Shown: piece after piece, positions 16,799 to 24,207 of the stretch
Layout of the letters: each line of letters opens with the position of its first letter
Numbering within the stretch: position 1 is the first letter of the stretch
Source: RBG-13-68-16 sp050018455
Lineage (GTDB): Bacteria > Acidobacteriota > Thermoanaerobaculia > Thermoanaerobaculales > Thermoanaerobaculaceae
NCBI GenBank assembly: GCA_050018455.1
Contig: JBEKAA010000002.1
Location: forward strand, 62,001-126,000
Length of the DNA stretch: 64,000 bases
Reading direction: 5' to 3'
Translations under genes and position numbers: made by a program
Notes under the pieces: model-generated
The model's input: the letters and a program-made list of their open reading frames with translations, nothing else
Told to the model about the DNA's origin: nothing
Database searches by the model: none

Positions 16799-17618
16799 GC
16801 TGCCGCCCGTCAACGTTCAACTTCTCGCCCGAGCGCTCGAGGTGTTCCTCGTGGAGGAGCTCCGGGCGTCGGGCCTTGCGGGCTACCTCGTCGGCCTCTC
16901 CGGGGGCGTGGATTCCGCGGTCTCGGCCGCGCTCGCAGCAGCCGCGGTGGGTCCCGAAAAGGTCCGTGCGCTCGCGCTCCCCGGGGCGACGAGCTCCCTC
17001 GAGAGCCTGCGAGACGCCCAGGCCGTTGCGAAAGCGTTCGGTCTGGCGCTCGACGTCGTCGATCTCGCCAGCCCTGCCGAGATCTTGGCCGAGACGCTGG
17101 GGGCCCGCGCCGACAGGGTACGGTTCGGGAACATGATGGCTCGGCTACGGATGGTCGCGCTGTTCGACCGCGCCCGACCGGTACCCGCACTTGTCCTCGG
17201 AACCAGCAACAAGTCGGAGATCCTGCTCGGCTACTCCACCCTCTTTGGTGACGCGGCTGCGTCCGTGCAGCCGCTCGGGGACGTCTGGAAGACGCACATT
17301 TTCGCGCTCGCACGGACGCTCGGTGTGCCCGACTCGATCGTCGCCAAGCCGCCGACGGCCGATCTGTGGCCGGGTCAGACCGACGCCGGGGAGCTCGGGT
17401 TCGACTACCCGACGGTAGATCCCGTCCTCTACTGGCACCACGAAGGCGGTTTGGGGCGTGACGAGCTGGTGGCCTCCGGGTCTTCGCCGGCGCTGGTGGA
17501 CAGTGCTCTCGCCGCCTACCGGCGCAATCGGTTCAAGTGGCGCCCGACCGTCGTCGCCCGCGTGTCCGCCAGCTGCATCAACGTGGACCGCATCCTGCCG
17601 CGCAATCCAGAGCGATGA
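16791..17618 (+). CDS. nadE: NAD+ synthase
   Basis: A 275-residue protein of the adenine-nucleotide alpha-hydrolase fold. The PP-loop GLSGGVDSA, the segment LVLGTSNKSEILLGYSTLFGD and the late PPTADLWPGQTDAGELG are the standard NadE signatures. It adenylates nicotinate adenine dinucleotide and amidates it to NAD+ with ammonia, which the overlapping upstream amidase could supply from glutamine. Start ATG 16791 overlaps the amidase 3' end by 8 nt; the stop overlaps rsmI (ATGA). nadD of the same pathway is at 21868. Confidence 0.93.
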   Translation: MLELPPVNVQLLARALEVFLVEELRASGLAGYLVGLSGGVDSAVSAALAAAAVGPEKVRALALPGATSSLESLRDAQAVAKAFGLALDVVDLASPAEILAETLGARADRVRFGNMMARLRMVALFDRARPVPALVLGTSNKSEILLGYSTLFGDAAASVQPLGDVWKTHIFALARTLGVPDSIVAKPPTADLWPGQTDAGELGFDYPTVDPVLYWHHEGGLGRDELVASGSSPALVDSALAAYRRNRFKWRPTVVARVSASCINVDRILPRNPER

Positions 17619-18547
17619 GGGTCAGGGCGCAGGACACAAGGCTGAGGGCTCCCGAAACCCAGGAGGGCGAACTGCCGGCCGGAGAGCAAAGGCCTCAGGC
17701 CGAGGCATCAGGGGGAAAGCTCTACGTGGTGGCGACCCCGATCGGCAACTTGGGGGATATGTCACCGCGCGCCAGGGAAGTCCTTGCGAGCGTCCGGCTG
17801 GTGCTCGCCGAGGACACCCGTCACGTCCGCAAGCTCCTGAACCACTTCGAGATTTCCACGCCGACGCGCGCTCTGCATGAGCACAACGAGGCGCGCGAGG
17901 TCTCTCGCGTGCTGGCGGATCTCGCGACGGGCGCCGAGTTCGCCCTTGTCTCGGATGCCGGCACGCCGCTCCTGGCGGACCCCGGATACCGCCTGGTGCG
18001 GGCGTGCAGGGAGCACGGAATCCCGGTCCTGGCGGTGCCGGGGCCGAGCGCTGTGGCCGCGGCTCTCGCAGTCTCCGGGCTGCCGGCGGTGCCTTTCGCC
18101 TTTGCCGGCTTCCTGCCGCCGAAGGTCGCCGCGCGGAGCCGCGCGCTCGACGAGATGGCATCGCTCCCGCAAACCCTTGTCGTCTTCATCTCGCCGCACC
18201 GACTTCGCCAGGAGTTGGAGGCGTGCGCCTCATCGCTCGGTGCTGCGCGTGAGGCCGCACTGCTCGCAGAGCTCACCAAAGTGCACGAACGGTGCGTGCG
18301 CGGCACTCTGAGCCAGCTGGCCTCCTGGGCGGCGAATGCCGAGGTCAGAGGCGAGTACACCCTCGTCGTCGGCCCGCCGCCCGCGGCCGCAGCGGCCGCG
18401 CCGACACCGGAGGCGGCCCGCGACGCGTTCGACGAGGCGGTTGCGCGAGGCCTCGACCTCGCGACGGCTCGCCGGGAGGCGGCACGAACTCTGGGTATCT
18501 CCCGGAAGGAGCTGTACGGTCTGCTTATGCAGCGTCCAGCGCCATGA
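17615..18547 (+). CDS. rsmI: 16S rRNA (cytidine1402-2'-O)-methyltransferase
   Basis: A 310-residue protein of the tetrapyrrole-methylase fold: KLYVVATPIGNLGD, EDTRHVRKLLNHF, LVSDAGTPLLADPGYRLV and VPGPSA are RsmI hallmarks. It 2'-O-methylates C1402 in the ribosomal decoding centre. The first ~33 residues are an extra Arg/Gln/Glu-rich leader made from GC-rich repeat-like DNA (17615-17713); RsmI proteins normally begin near GKLYVVATP, but no better start codon lies closer. ATG overlaps the nadE stop (ATGA). The 3' end overlaps convergent holA by 23 nt. Confidence 0.93.
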   Translation: MRVRAQDTRLRAPETQEGELPAGEQRPQAEASGGKLYVVATPIGNLGDMSPRAREVLASVRLVLAEDTRHVRKLLNHFEISTPTRALHEHNEAREVSRVLADLATGAEFALVSDAGTPLLADPGYRLVRACREHGIPVLAVPGPSAVAAALAVSGLPAVPFAFAGFLPPKVAARSRALDEMASLPQTLVVFISPHRLRQELEACASSLGAAREAALLAELTKVHERCVRGTLSQLASWAANAEVRGEYTLVVGPPPAAAAAAPTPEAARDAFDEAVARGLDLATARREAARTLGISRKELYGLLMQRPAP

Positions 18548-19676
18548 GCCGGAGCACAATCGAGCTGATGGAGGAGAGGACGGCCGGTCCCCGTGAACGT
18601 TCGACCTGGGCCCCCGAGAGGCGCGCCAGCGCTGCGATCAGCTCCTCATCCCGGTAGACCGCCCCGAGGCGGAACGCACGGTGGAGTTGCCATGGGGTCA
18701 TCCCCGCGAGAGGAGAATCGGAGGTTGCTTCGATGTCCTTCGAGAGAGGCCCCAGAATTCGAGGCTTGAAAGCGCGCGGATACCAGTCCTTCCCCCCGCA
18801 GCGCTTTGCATCGAGCTCACGGGCGAGGCCGGCGCGCGCGGCGTGCCCGCGCACCGCCAGAGCCTGCCTTAGCAGGCGTCCGACCGTCGAAGCCAGCACC
18901 CTTCCGAAGCCGTCGGGCGCCACTGCGGCGCCGCGCCAATCGGTGAGCGTCGCGCCGGCGTCGAGCGCGCTGGCGAAGCGAACGAACCGGCCCGGATCGC
19001 GCTGCTGCAGCGCCTCCTCGAGGTCGCGCAACTGACGCTCGCCCGCGCCTGCTTGTGTTCGGACCGCAGTCGCGGTCGCTTCTCCGGCGAGAGTCAGGCG
19101 CTCGGCCGCCTGTGCCAGCTCACGCGGTCGGAATCCGTAGACCTCGCACAATGCGTCGACAACCTCGTCGTTGTCCGCCAGCGCCGGGGCGACCTTCGCG
19201 ACGAGCCCCGCCAGGGTCCGACGTTGGGGCCCCGAGATGCGGCCTTCCTCCCATGGTTTGGGAGCCTCCGGAAGAGGGAGGAATCGAACCTCACCGCGAC
19301 CCGTCACGGCGTCGACCAGCGCACCCTTCAGCGCGGAGCTCGAGACGGCGCTCAACAGAAGGGTCACACCGGCAAGGGGCAGTGAGGCGAGGCCCCCTGC
19401 CAGGTCCTCGGCTTCACTGCGACGCCCGGGTGCGAAGTAGGCGGACGCATCGGTGAGGACGATGAGTCGATCGGAGGCGAACAGCGAGGGGCTGGCGAGC
19501 TCCTGCACGAGTCGCGTCGCGGACGGCGCCTGGTCGAACGACACGATCTCGCCGTGAGGGTTTGCGGACTGCCAGACGTCGACGACTTCGCGGCGCTCCA
19601 GCTCGAGAAGGAAGTCGTCGGGCGAGGCGAGCAGCAGAATCCTCGGGAGGCTCACGGTTTTGAGGTCCGCCGTCAT
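18525..19676 (-). CDS. holA: DNA polymerase III delta subunit (clamp loader)
   Basis: A 383-residue protein from ATG 19676 (MTADLKTVSLPRILLL). The pattern DDFLLELERREVV near the N-terminus, LASPSLFASDRLIVL (the delta-subunit strand-turn that opens the clamp), TLLLSAVSS, and the helical collar C-terminus ending with a MTPWQLHRAFRLGA...ELIAALARL block fit HolA. Sequence identity in this family is low, so the assignment rests on pattern and length (usual length about 340). It is convergent with rsmI, overlapping 23 nt, and lies downstream of the DksA/TraR gene on the same strand. Confidence 0.75.
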   Translation of the reverse strand: MTADLKTVSLPRILLLASPDDFLLELERREVVDVWQSANPHGEIVSFDQAPSATRLVQELASPSLFASDRLIVLTDASAYFAPGRRSEAEDLAGGLASLPLAGVTLLLSAVSSSALKGALVDAVTGRGEVRFLPLPEAPKPWEEGRISGPQRRTLAGLVAKVAPALADNDEVVDALCEVYGFRPRELAQAAERLTLAGEATATAVRTQAGAGERQLRDLEEALQQRDPGRFVRFASALDAGATLTDWRGAAVAPDGFGRVLASTVGRLLRQALAVRGHAARAGLARELDAKRCGGKDWYPRAFKPRILGPLSKDIEATSDSPLAGMTPWQLHRAFRLGAVYRDEELIAALARLSGAQVERSRGPAVLSSISSIVLRLMALDAA

Positions 19677-19734
19677 TACGGGCTTTGGGATCGTTCGCTC
19701 AGCGTAGCCGATTCCGGCCCATCGTGTGGACCGG

Positions 19735-20091
19735 TTACATCTCGCCGCGGTCCTGGAGCTCCTGGCAGGCGACGCAATGGCGCGCCCACGGCAGGGCTTG
19801 GAGGCGCTGCTTCTCGATCGGCTTTTCGCAGTGCACGCACAGGCCAAAGCGCCCGTTTTCGAGACGCGCGAGCGCCTCATCGATCAGGCGCAGCATCTTG
19901 CCCTCGTTCTCCGAAAGCGAGAAGGAAAACTCTCGCTGAAAAGCGCTGGTGGCGCGGTCCGCGATGTCGGGTGCCCCGGACTCGGTCTCGACGGATCCCA
20001 TTTCCCGCGCGCGGGACACACCCTCCAAGACCTCCTTGCGCTTCGTCTGGAGCTGCTTTCGCATTGTCTTGAGATCAGTTGCGTGACTCAA
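19735..20091 (-). CDS. DksA/TraR-family zinc-finger transcription regulator
   Basis: A 118-residue protein: helical coiled-coil N-terminus (LKTMRKQLQTKRKEVLEG), central DIADRATSAFQREFSFSLSENE, then the DksA/TraR zinc finger GLCVHCEKPIEKQRLQALPWARHCVACQ with four Cys. Such proteins bind the RNA polymerase secondary channel. Start choice: TATAAT at 20116-20111 overlaps the first in-frame ATG (20112), so that ATG cannot be in the mRNA; TTG 20091, with GGGAGGTG (20102-20095) just upstream, is preferred. ATG 20064 is a second possibility. Confidence 0.85.
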   Translation of the reverse strand: MSHATDLKTMRKQLQTKRKEVLEGVSRAREMGSVETESGAPDIADRATSAFQREFSFSLSENEGKMLRLIDEALARLENGRFGLCVHCEKPIEKQRLQALPWARHCVACQELQDRGEM

Positions 20092-20094
20092 CCA

Positions 20095-20116
20095 CACCTC
20101 CCAATCGGGCATTATA
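20095..20116 (-). promoter_or_regulatory. -10 box and Shine-Dalgarno of the DksA/TraR gene
   Basis: Perfect TATAAT at 20116-20111 (minus strand) followed by GGGAGGTG at 20102-20095, so the leader is only about 13 nt. No strong -35 is seen. It lies just 3' of rlmH, giving the regulator a transcript separate from the ribosome-assembly operon. Confidence 0.6.
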
Positions 20117-20125
20117 CTCGAATAT

Positions 20126-20617
20126 CTAACCCAAACCGCCACGGTGATATTGCCCACCGGCGAGGAGATCCGAGGCGCGGTAGAGCTGTTCCAGGAGCAG
20201 AAGGCGCACCAGGTGGTGAGGCAGCGTGAGGCGCGACAGGGCAAGCCGTTCCTGCGCGGCGGCTTTCAGTTCCTCATCCAGGCCGAGGTCGGAGCCGATC
20301 ACGAACGCCGTTCGCCCGGTCTGGCTCCGCTCGTCGAGCCAGCGCGCCAGCTCTGCGGTCGTCCGTTCGCGTCCGCGCTCGTCGAGCGCCACGAGGGTGT
20401 CCGAGGGCTCCAGGTGTTTCCGGATGGCGGCGGCCTCCCTGGCCAGGGCGCGGTGGGGGTCGCCTGCGCGTCCCTCTGCCGGCGGTACGCGCACCTCCGA
20501 GAAAGGGAAAAACCGGGCCACCCTCCGAGCGTAAACCTCGGTCAACGCCTCGAGCGGCTCGGGCGCGCGGCGTCCCACCCACACCAGCAGCACACGGCTC
20601 AGCTGTCTCGGCGCCAT
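20126..20617 (-). CDS. rlmH: 23S rRNA (pseudouridine1915-N3)-methyltransferase
   Basis: A 163-residue SPOUT methyltransferase from ATG 20617. The C-terminal knot sequence LTLPHHLVRLLLLEQLYRA with a terminal QYHR is diagnostic for RlmH; VALDERGRERTTAELARWL and FVIGSDLGLDEEL are the SAM-binding parts (the usual IGGADG reads IGSDLG here). It methylates pseudouridine 1915 of 23S rRNA. It is the last gene of the rplU operon, overlapping the upstream AAA+ gene by 19 nt. Confidence 0.93.
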   Translation of the reverse strand: MAPRQLSRVLLVWVGRRAPEPLEALTEVYARRVARFFPFSEVRVPPAEGRAGDPHRALAREAAAIRKHLEPSDTLVALDERGRERTTAELARWLDERSQTGRTAFVIGSDLGLDEELKAAAQERLALSRLTLPHHLVRLLLLEQLYRASDLLAGGQYHRGGLG

Positions 20618-21516
20618 CGGATGAGCGTCCGTCGCGATACCCCGAGGATCCGCGCGGCCCGCGACACGTTGCCGCCTTCGAGCCCGAGCACCCACACCGC
20701 GTAGATGCGCTGGATCTCCGCGAGCGGCGCGGCGCGCTCGGCAGCCATCTCCATTACCTGCGGCCAGGCACCTGCAGGAAGACCAAGATCGCCCGGGCGA
20801 ACCGTCCCGCTGTCGGCCTGGACCACCGTCCGGATGAGCACGGTCTCGAGCTCTCTGAAGTTGCCTGGCCAGGGGTACGCGAGAAGCAGTTTCTCGGCAT
20901 CCGGATCCAGGGCGAAAGCCATGCTTCGCTTCCTCGCAGCGCGGCGCAGAAAGGCGGTGGCGAAAGGCAAAACGTCTTCCGACCGGTGCCGGAGGGCGGG
21001 GAGCGTGGCGTGAAAGCCGGCCAGCCGGTGGTAGAGGTCCGGGCGAAACTCGCCCGCGGCCACACGCTCCCGCAAATCGGCACCGGCAAGGGCTATCACG
21101 CGGGCCCGGAAAGGCCGGGGCGCGGCGGTTCCGACCGGCAAGAACGCGCGCTCCTCGAGGACCCGGAGCAACGACGTTTGCCCCTCAGGCGGAAGTGCTT
21201 CGACATGGTCGAGCACCAGCGTGCCGTCGTCCGCCCTCTCGAGCAACCCGGTGCGGTGTCGCGTGGCATCCGTGAAGGCCCCCGCGCGGTGGCCGAAGAG
21301 CGCCGAGGGAATCAGCGTTGCAGGTATGGCACCACAGTCCACGACGACGATCGGGCGACCGCTCCGACCGACCCGGTGGGCGCGGGCGACGACGAAGCTC
21401 TTGCCGACACCGGTCTCGCCCTCCAGAATGAGGGAGAGGTCGGAGCCGGCGAACCGCTGGAGGGCCCGCGCGAGCTCCCCGGCCTTGCGGTTACGGGTGA
21501 CGAAAAGACCTTTCAC
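20599..21516 (-). CDS. Sigma-54-activator-like AAA+ protein with degenerate Walker B and GAFTGA motifs
   Basis: A 305-residue protein with a central sigma-54 interaction AAA+ domain (Walker A GETGVGKS, about residues 33-40), ALFGHRAGAFTDA in place of the sigma-54-contacting GAFTGA, and LVLDHVEAL where the Walker B LFLDEI is expected, so the catalytic Glu is replaced by His. A Fis-type helix-turn-helix closes the protein (NVSRAARILGVSRRTLIRW). There is no N-terminal receiver or sensor domain. It sits between rsfS and rlmH, overlapping both. DNA binding is likely; activation of sigma-54 is doubtful given the altered motifs. Confidence 0.85.
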   Translation of the reverse strand: MKGLFVTRNRKAGELARALQRFAGSDLSLILEGETGVGKSFVVARAHRVGRSGRPIVVVDCGAIPATLIPSALFGHRAGAFTDATRHRTGLLERADDGTLVLDHVEALPPEGQTSLLRVLEERAFLPVGTAAPRPFRARVIALAGADLRERVAAGEFRPDLYHRLAGFHATLPALRHRSEDVLPFATAFLRRAARKRSMAFALDPDAEKLLLAYPWPGNFRELETVLIRTVVQADSGTVRPGDLGLPAGAWPQVMEMAAERAAPLAEIQRIYAVWVLGLEGGNVSRAARILGVSRRTLIRWRRDS

Positions 21517-21890
21517 GTCAATGCGTTCCGCAAGAGTCCAGTGACCTGGGGGGCGTCGCCCCAGAGGCGTTCCAGCGCGTAGTACTCACGTCGTTCCTCG
21601 AGGAAGATATGAAGCACGAAGTCCCCGAAGTCCATCAGGATCCAGCCGGCCTGGGAGTAGCCTTCAACGGACAGTGGCCGCGCGCCGTTCGCCACCAGCG
21701 TACGGTCGACGTAGTCTGCTACCGCCTGGGCCTGTCGCTGAGAACCGACCGAGCAGATGAGGAAGACCTCCGCGATCGAGGTGCGCTCCGAGACGTCGAG
21801 CGCCAGCAGGTGGTACGCTTTCTTCTCCTCGAGGGCGGCGACCGCCAGGCGGAGGCGTGCCAGGAGGTCAGCCTGCATCGACCGGTTCAC
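21513..21890 (-). CDS. rsfS: Ribosome silencing factor RsfS
   Basis: A 125-residue Iojap/RsfS protein: ALDVSERTSIAEVFLICSVGSQRQAQAVAD, LSVEGYSQAGWILMDFGDFVLHIF and the closing YYALERLWGDAP are all family signatures. It binds ribosomal protein uL14 and blocks subunit joining during starvation. The ATG at 21890 overlaps nadD by 23 nt; ATG 21878 is an alternative start. The stop overlaps the AAA+ gene start (ATGA). Confidence 0.95.
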   Translation of the reverse strand: MNRSMQADLLARLRLAVAALEEKKAYHLLALDVSERTSIAEVFLICSVGSQRQAQAVADYVDRTLVANGARPLSVEGYSQAGWILMDFGDFVLHIFLEERREYYALERLWGDAPQVTGLLRNALT

Positions 21891-22545
21891 TCCACTGATC
21901 GTACAGGCGATGTTTGACTATGTAGCGATGGACCTCGGGGGGGACGAGTCCGTGGATCGTCAGGCCGAGCCTCAGCCTCTCCCGCAGGTCCGTGGCCGAG
22001 ATCGGAAAGGGCTCGTGTGCGAGCAGGTAGATGGAGCGCGACGCGTCGACCGGGTCGGCCACGCCCAGGAACGGCTCGACCGTGCGCATGCGCGGGCGAA
22101 GGCAGGCGGGCACCTTCACGTTGAGCTCCTCGCCCCAGGCCGTGCCCCGGTGCAGCACCACGAGGTGGGCGAGATCCACGAGCTCCTCCCACCGGCTCCA
22201 CGTCGCGATCTGCGAAAACGAGTCGCTCCCCATCAGGAAGAACATCTGCTCCACCGCGAAGCGCCCCCGGAGCAACCGCAGAGTGTCGACGGTGTACGTC
22301 GGTCCCGTCCTTTCTGCTTCAATCGGTGAGACGAGAAAACGGTCGTACGGTTGGGTCGCGAGGGCGAGCATTGCGAACCGATGGGAGAACGGCGTCATCG
22401 GATCGCCGACCTTGTGCGGCGGCTGCGCGGCGGGGACGAAGACCAGGGCGTCGAAACGGAAGGTCTCGAAGGCACGCACCGCCGGCACCAGGTGCCCGAG
22501 GTGCACCGGATCGAACGTTCCCCCGAAGAACCCGACCCTCTTCAC
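21868..22545 (-). CDS. nadD: Nicotinate-nucleotide adenylyltransferase
   Basis: A 225-residue nucleotidyltransferase: GGTFDPVHLGHL (residues 9-20) is the (T/H)xGH nucleotide-binding signature, FLMGSDSF follows, and ISATDLRERL is the ISSTxxR-like C-terminal motif. It adenylates nicotinate mononucleotide, one step before NadE in this window. It lies in the conserved obgE-nadD-rsfS order, overlapping obgE by 4 nt (ATGA) and rsfS by 23 nt. Confidence 0.95.
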   Translation of the reverse strand: MKRVGFFGGTFDPVHLGHLVPAVRAFETFRFDALVFVPAAQPPHKVGDPMTPFSHRFAMLALATQPYDRFLVSPIEAERTGPTYTVDTLRLLRGRFAVEQMFFLMGSDSFSQIATWSRWEELVDLAHLVVLHRGTAWGEELNVKVPACLRPRMRTVEPFLGVADPVDASRSIYLLAHEPFPISATDLRERLRLGLTIHGLVPPEVHRYIVKHRLYDQWSEPVDAG

Positions 22546-23537
22546 CCGCGCCCCGCCAGAGCGAACACGGTTTCAAGCATACCCTCGATACCCTCGCCGC
22601 TCACTGCCGAGATCACGGTCCAGGGGACGTTCATCTCGTTCGCGAGGCCTTCGAGCTCGCTCCGGCGCGCCGGATCACTGATGGAGTCTGCCTTTGTCCC
22701 CACCAACATCGACGTGCGTTCGGCGAGGGCGGGGTCGTGGAGCGCGAGCTCCTGACGCAGCACTCCGACCTGCCTTCGCACCGGTTCCTCGCTGGCCAGA
22801 TCGACCAGGTGCAGCAACACGCGGCAGCGCTCGATATGCCGGAGGAAACGGTGGCCGAGCCCGGCACCGGCGTGCGCCCCCTCGATGAGCCCCGGGATGT
22901 CGGCGAAGACGAGCGATCGCGCCCCGCCGTCGCGGCTCACGACGCCGAGGTAAGGCTCCAGGGTCGTGAACGGGTAGTCTGCGATCTTGGGCCGGGCGGC
23001 CGAGACTCGGGCGAGGAGCGTCGATTTGCCGGCGTTGGGGAGCCCGACCAGGCCGACGTCCGCCAGCAGCTTGAGCTCCAAAGAAATGTGGCGCTCCTCC
23101 CCGGGCGTGCCCGGTTCCGCGAACCGAGGCGCCTGTCGTGTCGGGGTCGCAAAGTGCTGGTTGCCGCGCCCGCCTCGCCCGCCGTGGGCCACGACGGCTT
23201 CCTCGCCGGCCGCGACCAGATCAGCCAGCAGCTCGCCGCTGTCGAAGTCCCGGACGACGGTCCCGAGGGGGACCTCGATCAAGGCGTCGTCGCCGCACGC
23301 CCCGCTCTGGTTCGAACCGCGGCCGTGCTCCGCGCGGCCCGCCTTGACGTGGTGACGGTTGTAGAGGTGGGCGAGCGTCGCCCAGTGTGAGCTCGCCCGG
23401 ACGAGCACGCTGCCGCCGTTACCTCCGTCACCGCCGTTGGGGCCGCCGCGCGGCACGTATTTCTCTCGTCGGAAGCTGACGCAACCCCGCCCCCCGTCGC
23501 CGGCCTTCACGAAGATGTGGACCTCGTCGAGGAACAT
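22542..23537 (-). CDS. obgE: Obg-family ribosome-assembly GTPase
   Basis: A 331-residue protein with the glycine-rich Obg fold (VKAGDGGRGCVSFRREKYVPRGGPNGGDGG), G1 GLPNAGKST, G3 in DIPGL, G4-like GTKAD and SAVSGEG. It acts in 50S assembly. No C-terminal extension follows the G domain. It is transcribed with rplU and rpmA, 21 nt downstream of rpmA, the widespread L21-L27-Obg arrangement. Confidence 0.96.
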   Translation of the reverse strand: MFLDEVHIFVKAGDGGRGCVSFRREKYVPRGGPNGGDGGNGGSVLVRASSHWATLAHLYNRHHVKAGRAEHGRGSNQSGACGDDALIEVPLGTVVRDFDSGELLADLVAAGEEAVVAHGGRGGRGNQHFATPTRQAPRFAEPGTPGEERHISLELKLLADVGLVGLPNAGKSTLLARVSAARPKIADYPFTTLEPYLGVVSRDGGARSLVFADIPGLIEGAHAGAGLGHRFLRHIERCRVLLHLVDLASEEPVRRQVGVLRQELALHDPALAERTSMLVGTKADSISDPARRSELEGLANEMNVPWTVISAVSGEGIEGMLETVFALAGRG

Positions 23538-23558
23538 CAGGGTTTGTGGGGGAGCGCG

Positions 23559-23816
23559 TCAGGCAGCGGGTTCGATCTGTACGAACCGGCCGAGGCGCCC
23601 GCGGTCGCGGAAGCGAATGCGTCCATCGACCATCGCGAAGAGCGTGTCGTCGCCGCCGCGCCTGACGTGAGTGCCTGGCTTCCAGCGGGTGCCGCGCTGC
23701 CGAACGATGATCGTGCCGGCCGTGACCAGCTCGCCGTCGCCGCGCTTTACTCCCAGCCGCTGGGCGTTCGAATCGCGCCCGTTACGGCTCGATCCTTGAC
23801 CTTTCTTGTGCGCCAT
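23559..23816 (-). CDS. rpmA: 50S ribosomal protein L27
   Basis: 85 residues: MAHKKGQGSSRNGRDSNAQR, LGVKRGDGE and IIVRQRGT are canonical L27. The N-terminus reads MAHKKG directly, so no Firmicutes-type cleaved extension is present. It lies 9 nt after rplU. Confidence 0.98.
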   Translation of the reverse strand: MAHKKGQGSSRNGRDSNAQRLGVKRGDGELVTAGTIIVRQRGTRWKPGTHVRRGGDDTLFAMVDGRIRFRDRGRLGRFVQIEPAA

Positions 23817-23825
23817 CTTCCCTCC

Positions 23826-24143
23826 CTACGCCTCGATGGCGTCGATGCGAACCTCGAGGAGGTCCTGCCGGTGACCCGTCGTCTTGCGGTACCCCTTGCG
23901 CTTCTTCTTCTTGAAGATGATCACCTTCTCGGAGCGCAGCTCGCGCAGAAGGGTGGCCTTCACCGAGGCCCCTTTGACCATGGGCTTTCCGACCGTCACG
24001 TGGGCATCGTCCCGGACCAGGAGAACGTGCTCGAAAACGACCTCGCTGCCCGGTTGTGCGCCGGGCCACACGCGCTCAACCGCGATGCGCTGACCGACTT
24101 CCACGCGGTGTTGCTTCCCGCCAGCTTCCACAATTGCGTACAT
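23826..24143 (-). CDS. rplU: 50S ribosomal protein L21
   Basis: 105 residues starting MYAIVEAGGKQHRVEVG, with KKKKRKGYRKTTGHRQ near the C-terminus, both diagnostic of L21. An in-frame ATG 12 bases upstream (24155) is ignored because L21 proteins begin at MYAIVE. First gene of the operon; a good promoter lies at 24205-24177. Confidence 0.98.
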   Translation of the reverse strand: MYAIVEAGGKQHRVEVGQRIAVERVWPGAQPGSEVVFEHVLLVRDDAHVTVGKPMVKGASVKATLLRELRSEKVIIFKKKKRKGYRKTTGHRQDLLEVRIDAIEA

Positions 24144-24176
24144 GAGAACCCCCACCCGACCAATCGGGGAACGAGA

Positions 24177-24205
24177 TTTCTAGCACAGCGAAGCCGAAGT
24201 GTCAA
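24177..24205 (-). promoter_or_regulatory. Promoter of the rplU-rpmA-obgE-nadD-rsfS-rlmH operon
   Basis: On the minus strand TTGACA (24205-24200), a spacer of 17 bp and TAGAAA (24182-24177) precede rplU. The predicted start near 24170 leaves a leader of about 27 nt, too short for a long L21 autoregulatory leader. Confidence 0.7.
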
Positions 24206-24207
24206 AC

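Noticed and set aside
24144..24207. A long structured L21 autoregulatory leader upstream of rplU
   Set aside because: The predicted start near 24170 leaves only about 27 nt before rplU, too short for the known leader, and no matching fold is visible.
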